DNA of 64,000 nucleotides from Strigops habroptila (lineage: Eukaryota > Chordata > Aves > Psittaciformes > Psittacidae): the NCBI RefSeq assembly GCF_004027225.2, contig NC_044288.2:21834744-21898743 (forward strand), written 5' to 3'. The translations under genes and the position numbers were made by a program. Shown here piece by piece: positions 36,201-48,200 of the stretch. How positions within the stretch are numbered: the stretch's first letter is position 1; every line of letters begins with the position of its first letter. Below the pieces are notes generated by a model. That model was not told the origin of the DNA. It ran no database searches and saw nothing but the letters and a program-made list of their open reading frames with translations.

Positions 36201-39200
36201 CCCCTGGCCATGGACCGGGACTCGGGCCCCAACGGTGTTGCCTCCTATGAGCTGACGGCTGGTCCGGAGGCGCAGGAGCTCTTTGGGCTGCAGGTAGCAG
36301 AGGATCAGGATGAGAAGCAGCCACAGCTGATCGTCATGGGGAATCTGGACCGGGAGCAGTGGGACTCCTATGATCTGACCATCAAGGTGCAGGATGGAGG
36401 CAACCCACCAAGGGCGAGCAGCGCCCTGCTGCGCATCACCATCCTGGACATGAACGACAACGCGCCCAAGTTCGAGAAGGCCCTGTATGAGGCAGAGCTC
36501 TCCGAAAACAGCCCTGTGGGGCACTCGGTCCTGCAGGTGAGTGCGGGGGCTTTCTTCTCCTCTCCAGCTCCCCTCTTGCCCAACTGCAGCAGGGACAACC
36601 CAGGGAACATTTATACAGCCACTTGTTGCCACAGCTCCTCAAGGGAGGAGGGAGCATGGAAGGGGTACAAGCTGTAGGAGCATGGTGTCACTGGCAGGCA
36701 GGTCCCTGGGATGTCACATCTAAAATGAGGGTGTAAGGGACGCACGGGAAGGTGCAGGACACGGCCAAGAGGCAGCAGCAGGGTGGCGGGTGTGCAGGAT
36801 CAAGGCTCCGGGTTACGGGGAGGGCTGGGACCCAAGGTCCATGGGGAGCCTGGCTTCATGCCAGACCCGTCTCAATGCTGCCTGCAGACAAGACATAGAC
36901 CCTTTCATAAGTTGCATTCCCTTGGCCTCTCCATGGAAACTGAGGCTTGCACAGGAGATGGGGGGCAGGCAGCATCCCTGCTGCCCGTCTGGGGGGCCTG
37001 CCCATGGCTCTGGGGGTGCTTTGCTGTCTGCATGGGATAGGGGCTCTGCCCCGTCTCAGGCAGTGGTGCAAACCGGCCCAGGGAGCCCGAAGCGATGGAT
37101 CGTGGTGGATTTGGCTTGGAGGGGACACTGAGATGATAGTAGCTGACATGTGTTTATCTGCAGCTGCCATCTTAATAAGCGGAGCGCGGCCAGCTCTCAT
37201 CTGCTCGCTAATTCTGATGTGAATGTTTTAAGAATTCATTTTTCACTGTTAAGAGAATGGAAGTTGGAAGCAGATAAGGGAGCTGCATGGCCAGGAGGAG
37301 AATGGGCTGATCCGCCGCTTGCTGCCATTGCTCAGCTTTTATCTTTCAGGGGGAAAATGACTTCTGCCTTTTTTGTGAGTGGAGGTAAAAGGTGGAATTT
37401 ACATTTAACAACTTTTCGTTCTTCCATCCAAATCTGCTGAGCAAGATAACGGCGGAGCAGCAAATGGTGCAGAGAAGAGGCTGCTCGGAGAGCCGATTAG
37501 GGAGGCAAATGTTAGACAAACCTCATCTTTTCTAGAAAGCAAATAATAGGCGTAAAGGCAGGTTTATGTGAATGCAGAGCTCCTGATGGACAGGCAGGGA
37601 CTGCTGGTGCCATGCAATGCTCAGGCAGCCCTGGTCCCCACTTGGCTGCATCCCTGGATGCCTGGATGGAGCTGCTGCAGCTCCATGCATCCTCTCCTCC
37701 CTCCTCCTCACCTTAGCCAGGCAGCTGCTCGAGCTCCTTTTTGGGGAGGGTTTTGTGGTCCCTCCCCGCTGCTGCCTGGGTTGCACGGCACGGGTTCCAG
37801 AGGATTCCCTGCGTGCCGGAGCTGGCCGGGAAGGGAGCATGGCCAACCGGCCCAGCCGGTTTCACCGGAAGAGCAAGGAGAAGCCTCCATGCCGGAGGGC
37901 CGCTCCCAGCTGCTCTGCCGGTCCCAGGCTCTTTGCCCCATAGTCGTTGGCCCCAGAAGAGGAAATCCTGGTTTTCCACCCCCCCCACAGCCGTCCCCAG
38001 AGGAAGCCGCGGCAGGAAGCGCGGTGGTTTGTGGAGGGGCTCACACCACCGTGCTCTCTGCTCACCGTTTCTCCCTCCATCCCTTAGGTGAAAGCCAACG
38101 ACTCGGACCAGGGCGCCAATGCCGAGATTGACTACTCCTTCCACCAAGCCTCAGACATGGTGCGGCGGCTGCTGCGCCTGGACCGCGCCACGGGGCTCAT
38201 CACCGTGCAGGGGCCCATCGACCGAGAGGACGTCAACATCCTCAAGTTCTCCGTCATGGCCAAGGACAAGGGGGCCAACCCCAAGAGCGCCCGCACCCAG
38301 GTGGTGGTCACCATCAAGGACATGAATGACAACGCACCCTCCATAGAGATTCGGGGTATAGGGCTTGTCACCCACCAGGATGGCATGGCCAACATCTCGG
38401 AGGACGTGCCAGTAGAGACAGCAGTGGCTCTGGTACAAGTGTCCGACCGAGATGAGGGTGAAAACGCTGTGGTGACCTGCGTAGTGGCGGGTGATGTCCC
38501 GTTCCAGCTGCGGCAGGCTAGTGAAACAGGGAGTGACAGCAAGAAGAAATACTTCCTGCAGACCACCACGCCTCTGGACTATGAGTCAGTGAAGGAGTAC
38601 ACCATTGAGATCGTGGCGGTGGACTCAGGGAACCCGCCTCTCTCCAGCACCAACTCTTTGAAGGTGCAGGTGATGGATGTCAATGACAATGCGCCCGTCT
38701 TCAGCCAGAGCTTCACTGAGGTGGCATTCCCCGAGAACAATGAGCCCGATGACCTGGTGATGGAGGTGAGTGCCAGCGATGCTGACAGTGGCTCCAATGC
38801 CAAGCTAGTGTACTCCTTGGTTACGGATCCCTCCTCCAAGGGATCCTTTGCCATTGACCCTGACTCTGGGGAGATCCGGGTGAAGGCGGTGCTGGACCGA
38901 GAGCAGCGGGAGCGTTATGAGTTCTTGGTGGTGGCAGCAGACAAGGGCAGCCCCAGCCTCAAGGGCACAGCATCTGTGGCCGTCAACGTCATGGACAGGA
39001 ACGACAACGACCCCAAGTTCATGCTGAGTGGCTACAACTTCTCAGTGATGGAGAACATGCCACCCCTCAGCCCTGTGGGCATGGTGACGGTGATTGATGC
39101 TGACAAAGGAGAAAATGCCCGCATCCAGCTGTCAGTGGAGCAAGACAACGGGGATTTTGTCATCCAGAATGGCACTGGCACCATTCTCTCCAGCATCTCT

Positions 39201-42200
39201 TTTGACCGGGAGCAGCAGAGCACATACACTTTCCGACTCAAGGCGGTAGACGGTGGGGATCCTCCCAGGTCTGCCTACGTGGGGGTGACCATCAACGTCT
39301 TGGATGAGAATGATAATGCCCCCTTCATCACTTCACCCTCCAATGCCACCTACAAACACATCCTGCCCCACACCAGCCCTGGCCAGCAGGTGAGCAAGGT
39401 GAAGGCAGAGGACATTGACTCTGGTGTCAATGCAGAGCTGATCTACAGCATCACAGGAGGCAACCCCTTCGAGCTCTTCCAGATCTCCCCGCACAGTGGG
39501 GACATCACCCTGGAGAAGGAGATCCTGCGCAAGCACCATGGCCTGCACCGCTTGGTGGTGCGCGTCAACGACAAGGGCAAGCCCTCGCGGCACGGCACGG
39601 CGCTGGTGCACTTCTACGTCAACGAGACGCTGGCCAACCGCACGCTGCTGGACACGCTGGTGGGGCACAGCCTGGACACCCCGCTCGACATAGACATTGC
39701 TGGAGACCCCGAATATGAGCGCAGCAAACAGCGAAGCAACATCCTCTTCGGAGTCATCGCCGGCATCGTGGCCGTCACCCTGGTCATCGTGCTGGTCGTC
39801 CTGGTGCGCTACTGCCGGCAGCGGGAGGCCAAGAGCGGCTACCAAGCAGGCAAGAAGGAGACCAAGGACCTATATGCACCCAAGCAGGCCAGCAAGAGTG
39901 GTAAGAGCAAGAACAAGGTGAAGAAGAGCAAGTCTCCAAAGCCACCCAAGCCCACAGAGGATGAGGAGGAGACGGGGCTGCAGAAATCACTCAAGTTCAA
40001 CCTCATGAACGACTCTGTCAGCGACAGCCCCCGAATCCACCTGCCCCTCAACTACCCTCCGGGCAGCCCGGACCTGGGTCGCCACTACCGCTCCAACTCG
40101 CCGCTGCCCTCCATCCAACTGCAGCCTCAGTCGCCCTCTGCCTCCAAGAAGCACCAAGTGGTGCAGGACCTGCCGGCCACCAACACCTTTGTTGGCACCG
40201 GGGACAACAACTCGACGGGCTCCGAGCAGTACTCGGACTACAGCTACCGCACCAACCCCCAGAAATACACCAACAAGCAGGTAGGAGAGCTCATCCTGCG
40301 GCCGGCAGCGGCCCCCCCGCTGCACCGGGGAGCCATCTGGACAGAGGTGTGGGAGTGAGCCTGGACTGGCCCCCAGCCCTGCATGCGTGGCCCCGGGGGG
40401 GCTGGCTGAGGACTGCCCTGGAGCCGAGCCGCGGAGCCTGGTCATGGGATGGGGAGGGGATGGGGGTTGTAGGGGGGGAGGCCAAAATCTGTTGGAGCCC
40501 TTGTCAAAGCGCCCGGGGCTGGGTCCTGGTGGCGCTGCCTGGGTGATGGTGATGTGAAGGGCGCTGCATGTGTGTGCCTCTGCATGTGGGGCTCTGGGGA
40601 GGGAATCCCACCTGAATCCCTTTGGGGACTGGCTCTAAGAGCACCAAGGAGGGCAATGCCCACCTTCCCATCCATCCCTCCACTTGGGCTGGCTCGTGGG
40701 AAGGACAGACTGGTCCTGCTCCTGCCACAGCTCTGGGCAGGCAGTTTCCAGCCCTGCCCCTATCCGGGGAGCGGTGAGGAAGGCACTAGCCTTGCTGTTG
40801 CCAACCCAGCTCCGCTGGTGTGGCTGAACCCTTCACCATCCCTGCAAAAAGCCGCCCAAAAGGGAGTTCTGCACCCACTGTGGCTGCCCAGGCAGGTGGG
40901 GCTGGGTGGAGGAGCAAAGCTCTGCCTTTTTCCCAGGCTCTGGCTTCCCCCAGGCTTGGGCCCTCTGCCATAGCCAGCGCGGTGAAAACCAGGCTTCCCT
41001 TAGCGCGAGCATCGGGCCCGGAGCTATGGCTCTGCAGGAGCCGTGCTGCAGAGAGGGAGAGTGGATCTGGGCGGCTGGGATGCTTCCTCCAGGCGGGATG
41101 GGTCCGGCCGTGTGCCGGGGTCTGTGCTGGGAGCTGGAGGAGGGGGGCACTGGGGTCTCTGCTGCGTGCTGCGCTCGGGTCACTGCTTTTGGTCTAGCCA
41201 GGGTCTCTGCTGCGTGCGGGGCAGGGAAGAGGTAGGTCTTGGCTGTGGACTGGGAAGGGCTGCTCGCTGGTGTGCACTGGAGCTTGGAGCTGTCCCAGGA
41301 GGTCGTGGGATGAGCCCGGAGCTTGCAGGACCCTCTTTTCTCGGGCTGTCTGGCCAGTTAGCTTGCACCACGTTTCTGCTTTGGCGCCTGTCGGGTCTAT
41401 CCTTAACTAGCTAGGGATGGAGAGGGGGGACGAGTGCCTGCGGCTTTGCCTTCTTCCTGGGTTCCTGTGGGTGAGAGCCACCCATTCCATTCCCCCACCG
41501 TGCTGTATCCTCTGTGCCCTATGGAGACCCCTGCTCCCTTCTTTGTATCCCGGAGAGCGGCAGGCTGGGCTCCTGCCGTGGGGCTGAGCTCAGCTGCCCT
41601 GTTGGATTTGACTTCAATAAAGTTTTCTATTTTTGACCGGTTGTGCCTTATTTTCCCTGCTGCCCCTGAAGATGCTCTTGCTCCCAGCAGTTTCGCAACC
41701 ATATTTCCCACATCCTCAGCCATTGAAGTACCCAGACCCTGCAGCACCCAGAGGTGATGCTCATGTGGGCCAGCCACCTCCACAGGCCCTCCACTGTGCC
41801 CCAGCGTGGCCAGTCCAGAGGCTTCATGGTATTGACCCCCCTCATCAGATTGACATCTCCCATCTCCAGTCACTGCTTTGCCATCTAAGGAGGCACCTTC
41901 CTCTAGGACATGGTTCACAATGCATGCATGTACATACACACGTGTGGACGTGGAGGCAGTCTGAGCCATGGACCATCCCACCCAGCTTTCATCCACCCCA
42001 ACATCCCCCTTCACAGCTTCTCCTGGTTCATTCCCATATCCTTTTGAGACCCACCCATGTCCCAGCGCATGGAGGAGCAGATCCCTGCCTGGCTGCCATG
42101 ACCCACATCCTGCTGTGAGGGTTGGAAGATGCCTCTCACCCGCCGCAGTGCTGGAATGAGGACGCACGCAGTTGCAGATGGAGCCTGGGTGCGTCAGCAG

Positions 42201-45200
42201 TGCTGAGGGGGAAGCACCTGAAGCAGGGTGCTCCCCCACGCTGGGATGCCATGGGCACCCTTGCACAAAGCAGAGGTGCTCCCATGCTCCCAGGCAGGCT
42301 TGCTGGCGGCGGCGGGGCTGCGGGAGGGCGATGGAGCCACGCTCCCCATGAAGATGGCTCTGCCCCTCCTGTGGGCAGGTTGGGGGTGATGCTGCTGCCC
42401 TGGAGCTTGCTCAGGCTCTTGTCTCCAGTGGGCTGGAGAGAGGATGGATCCCAATAGGCAGGAGCCACACATCACCTACACCCCGCTCCCTCCAGCCAAG
42501 CACCACATCTCATGGACCTCCTTCCCCAGCCACCCCCTTCCTCTTTCTCATGGTTTATCTTTCAAACTGGGGCAGACATCCCTGCGCCCATCACACCAGC
42601 TTCACCTCTTCCCCAGGGGCTCCAAAAGGCCGCACCAGGCTGCTGGAGAAAGAGGAGCTCTGGCGCTGGGAGAGATTAGATCATCTGGGGAAACCAGTGG
42701 TTCTGGCTTCGGTGGTTTCAGCCCTGTGCCAGCCTTGGCTCTCACAGCCTCCTAGTTTGTTTTGCTAACAGCATAAGGTTTTATCTTGAACCATCCAGGA
42801 AGTGTCTGGGCCTCCTAGGCAGGCAGGGCTGGGACCTGTGGGGAGATGCTATGGCTGCAGAGGAGGAAAGGAGACACCAGCAACCACCTAAATAACTAGG
42901 CCCCTCAGGGCTGGGCAAGGCAGTCTGGGGGCTTGGCTCAGCCTTGCTATCTGCTTCCCTTTGGGAACTTTTGGAGAGAAGTTTCCCTTCCTTCCTTGTC
43001 CTCAGCAGCTCTTTGATGAACCCGAGGCGAGAACGCGTGGGGAGAGTCTCTTTCTTCTGCCCGTCTCCCAGGCTCCATCCTTTGGGGCTGTTTTATACCG
43101 AGGAGGGATCTGCTGCATCCTTTCCCAGCTGCACAAACCAAGCCTGCCCTGGGTCCTTAGAGGCCCCACTGCCCAAGAAGCTGCTGGAGTGGTGTTAACT
43201 CCAGCAGGCTGCTGTGAGCTCAGCAGAGGTGCCTGCACCTGCCTGCAGGCTCAGGAGCACAGTGCAGTATTAATTACTCTCTGCAGGGGGGGATAAGAGG
43301 GATATTGTAACTGTAATGGGCAGAAATGAAATTGTCTTGTCTCAGAATTTAGCTTAGAGCCTCCATAAATTACAGGTTTAGGTGTTGGCAGATGTCTGGG
43401 AAAGGCTCCCACCGTCCTGGGTCAGTGGATTTTCTCAAGGTCGTTCACGTGGAATGAGCTGATAAATGGATCCAGCGAGGAGCTGCAGATGGAGCTGAGG
43501 GTTCATGGGGGACCTGCCCTGGTTTTCCCCAGTTTCAGAAAGGTGCTGTGCTGGGAGCAGCTCCCTGGTGCTGCACAGCAGCTCCTGATGCCAGGATCAA
43601 TTGCACTTGCTTCAGCTGTGGCTTTGGCATGTGGAGACCAAAGGAGGGAGCGTGCTGGTGATGTCCCAGGGGTTGAGCTTACTCTCTGCTGGGAAGAGCG
43701 TCTGGGCTCTGCAGAACAGCTCTGAGTGCTTGTGAGCATCAATGGGGTGCTTGGGGGAGCATGAGGAGGGGTGAGAGTGGGTTGTACATTGTGCTTGCTT
43801 CTGGGGCATTGGTGAGGATGTGGAAAGTCCCATGAGCAGGGCAGGGATGTGCAGTGGCTCCTGCAGGTCTGTGCTGGCGAACTTTGGTTTATGGCAGGGA
43901 GGGTGCCTGTGCCTGAGGGAGCACCGTGGGGCATTGGAAAGCTTCAGCCATAGGAGATGAACAACAACCTGTGCCAGGAGGAGGTGGCAGTGGGGTGCAT
44001 GCAGCCTGTATGGGAGGCCCGCAGGAGGAGGCATGGGGGATGCAGAGCTGGTACCACAGAGAGGTGGCACAGGGTGATGTGCAAGCTGTAGCATGTGGAG
44101 TGGTGGCAGTGGGGTGAGCACAGCCTGTATGCAGTGGGAGGTGACAGTGGGGTGTACACAGCGTGCAGCCTTGGGCAGTCCTCTGTCAGAAGCCTGTCTG
44201 CAAGGAGGCAGTGGTGCTCACTGTCCCTGTACCATCGGGGAGAGCATCTGGGCTCTCCTGCCTGGCAGTCCCTGGCCCCACAGCGCTTCGGACCTCATCC
44301 TTTGCTTCCTTGAAGATTCACCCAGCCTGTGCTACCTGCCTGGGGCTCCTCACATCGGGCTGGGCCGCTGGTTGACTTGCAGCTTTGGCCAGTTCCCCTC
44401 TTCCCACCCTGCTGTGCCAAGATGCTGCTCATTCCTCCTTGGCCTCCTCTTCCTTTTGCTTCTCAGACCCCCAGGCTCTCCCCTGCCTGATGCCCTTGGA
44501 GCCAGCGTTGGTCTGTGGTGAACACAGGCTTCCCTAGCTTGGATTTGGGAGAGTTCTTTTATTTTCCCTCACCCCCCCCTCTTTCACAACCGTATCTGCT
44601 CCTCCATCCCTCCCTCCTGATCTCTCCCTGTCTGCTCAGGCAGTGACCACCCTTTCCCCATCGCTTTCCCTTCTCCACCAGTCTCTCTGACCGGCTGGCC
44701 CTGCTGCAGAGGGATGCTGAGACTGAGGCCAGCTCTGCCAGCCGAGCTGTGGATCCCTGTGGATGAAAGCGCTGGCTGTGCAGGCCAAGCTGTGCTGATT
44801 GATATTCCCAGCACTGCTCTGCCCGCTCGGCCGGGCTCTCAGCTGCAGTGCACAGACCAGCCTGGAGCAGTGCCCAGCCCTGCAGCCTGCTGAATCCGTC
44901 ACCCAAACCCAGGGTAAAACCCAGCAGGGTGTTTCCCTGGGCTCCCTGTGGTCCCTCCACCCAGAGCAGCCAGGAGGCTGTGGATGGGGTGAAGGGTGGG
45001 GTGTTCTGGGATGGGATGGAGAGGAGGCTGGGGTAATGAGGGGGTGCGTGATGTAGGGCAGGGTGGGGTGCTGCGGGGGAGCGTGAGGGGACACAGAGCA
45101 GCTCTATCCATGGGAACTGTGTCAGCTCAAGGTGGGGATGGCAGCCCTGGGGAGAACATGGGTAGCGGTGAAGAGGTGGATGCTCTGTGCTTGTGGATGC

Positions 45201-48200
45201 TGTGTGCTTGTGTCCCCAAAGCTGATGTCCACCCTGGATTCCTCTGCAAGAGCCATGGAGCTGTGCATGGGCTAGCTCATACAGGGCTGTGCTGGAACAG
45301 GAGCTCCCCTTCATGATTTGTGGAGTCCTGGACATTCAGCCCATGCCAAATCTGTCTCTTGGTGGCATGTTCTTTTGAAGGCTGCCCATGGAGCCAAGCC
45401 CTGTGCCAAGCCCAAAGCTCCTTCCTCCCCCTCCACCCTCCATCCCCACGCATACCTGTTGGGTGAGAGCACCTATGTGTGAAACCCTGGGCACAGCCCA
45501 TTTCCATGGGAGAGTTGTGCTCCTACGCGCTGCCCTGCATGCTGGTCCACCTGAGCTGCAGTTACACAACCCAAGCTCTGCTCCTGGGAGAAACCAAGAT
45601 GATCAATGGAGATTTCTTCATAAGGAACTCTTACCCTTCTCCTTCAATGCCCCAGGAAGCATACAGCCTGCTTGGTTGGGGCAGAGATGGGTTGAACATG
45701 GATGAGGTGGAGCCTGGCTGCAGGGGCATGGGCCACTTCTGGCACCCTCTTGTCACCTCTGGCAGCAGCTGCAGCATCCATCAATCCAACCTAGATGAAG
45801 CTCAGTCTTGGTTTCACCTCTGGGAGCCAGGGTCACCTGTGACTTAGACACACTCAGCCTTCCCCCAGTAGGTCCCCTGTTGACTTTGTCTTCTCTCTGA
45901 CTTTCTGGACATTTCTGGAGGTCTCGGTGTGCACCCTTGAGGACCTGCTTTCCCTATCCCACCAGTAGTATAGATTTCTTTTCCAAGTGGGGTTCCTGAC
46001 TCAATCCAGCAGTTGAGAGCACAAGAAGAAGAGGAGGTCAGATAAGTGAACAGAAAGAAAACAACTCCCAAAGATCCCTTAAAAACATCTCCTGGTTGGT
46101 TTGCATCAGTGTCTTCCCATGCTGTAAGCTATTTACTTCGGTCCCTCAGATGCTCACAGGATAGAGTGGGTGGGAGAGTAGGTTTGTAGCAGTGACCTGC
46201 TAGGAGGGTAGGAGAAAGCTCATACGTTATCATTTACATCCATTTTGGCATTCACAGGCATGCCTTGTGGATCCTGCCCAAAGATCCCAAAGATGCCCTT
46301 GCCCCAGAAGGTAAACAGCCTTCTGCGCACCTCCACTTGCAAAATACCTGCTTGATGATCAACTATCTAAATGTGGCATCTAAACTATCTAAATGTGGTG
46401 GTCTTGGTGGGTTTCATCAACACTGTCTTTAGAGCCATCATTTTGGGAGGGCAGCAAATCCCCCCTTCTCCTTTGGAACTGATCCTGCTCCGTAGCAAAG
46501 TTGTAGGAGCAGAGTGCCCTGATTTAGCTCCTCTGAGACATCTCCAAAGGCCCGAGCAACCTGAAAGCCTGGAGCTATTTAGCTCCCACGTGGCCTGGTT
46601 TTCACATGCTCCAAGCTCCCCGATGCTCTTAAGCAGCTGCAAAGCTGCTGCCAGGAGACTCTGAGAGATATCCATCCATCCTGCTGGGGGGGGAGCTCCT
46701 TGTCTGAGCTCGGGACTGAGATCGTGCTCTAAATGTCTTGCTAATGTGGTGTCTGATGTTCCTCTTACACTAATCTGTTAATCTTTCTCCTTCTTCATCA
46801 AAAGCACTCAAGCCCAGAAGAAAGCCAAATCAGTATTTCAGATGTTTGAAGAGCTCTTCGTTATTATTCAGGCTGGGCAAGACCTTTTGGGGTGTTGTGC
46901 TTCAAGGCCCTGGGAGTGCCTGGAGGAGCTTGGGCTGTTTTTTTCCAAGGATTTCAAGGAGATCACAGTTTGTTAGGGACTATTGGGATGTGTGTTGCCT
47001 GGAGAAGACAGTTCAGAAATGTTCTCTAATGTTCAGGAAATCTTTCTTGAGCCATGATCTGCAATGTCTGGCCCAAGGACTTGACAGCTCACCCAGGATT
47101 TGAGGACAGGGTAAAAGAAAGCTGTCCTTAACTCATCCATACCCGGGATCCTGTGCCAGTAGGAGTGGTAATGCCAGCCCAGTGCAGGCAGACAAGTGGC
47201 CTTAACAAGCCTTACAATGTTCCTTATCTTACCTGCTTGACCTCTCCAAATGAAGGCTTGTCTTACCCACTATCCTCATTCATCATCAGATGTAGGTTGG
47301 TTGCAGCCCACTAAAGTGAGGGCTCTAGAGCGTGTTAGTGCACAAGCTTATGGAATAGACACAATTCCTTGAGCAAGAAGGAAAAGCTTCTGCCCTTTGC
47401 CTGTGGAAATGGAGGTGGTTAGAAAACAGAGTGGCCATGAGAGAAAGATTTTCAACTTGAAAACAAATCAGCAGGAACTGACAATTTTCTTTTTATTGTG
47501 GCTCAAGGAAATCCACGGATGTAGATGTATAAATATCTATTTCCTAATAATTTCGAAAGGCATGATTCTCACTGACCTTTTGAATTTAACTTCATAATGA
47601 ATACTTGGCTTGAATGCTGAAGGGAAAATTACCTTTGCAAGAGCATCACTTTTTCATTTTTACATGTCAGCAAAGATATCCCCCCTGCCCCAACTTAGAA
47701 ACAAGAAACTCGCTTGAAAAATGATCTGATTTCAACAAATTGACATTTTTTTCCATGCCAAGTCTGATGCTGAAGAATTCCTGGTTCTCTGAGTCCTGAG
47801 TTTGTGGCTTGGGACCCCCTGCTCTCCCCAGAGCTTTCAATACTATCTGTCAGCTCCACTGACTGCAACTGGGAGCCAGATTAGCTCATTATTTTCCCAG
47901 CGTTATTGTCCCACTCTACAGCTGTTGGATTCCTCAAGGGCTTTATTCAAGTGTTACTCCCAGTTCTGGAACCCTTTTTCTCCCTGGGATCTTCAGATGG
48001 TTTTAATGTGGTTATGAGACCTCCTTCTGTGTCCCAAGCAATTTCCATTCCATACCAGCTATCTACAAAATGGCTCTATTATCAGCTTGAAGGTGATAGA
48101 CATTTTGGGACACCACGGTCAGTCCAATTTAGACATTATTCCATAAAGATTATGACCCCTTTAGATTTTATGGTTCATCCTTCAGATGATTTATTTTCAT

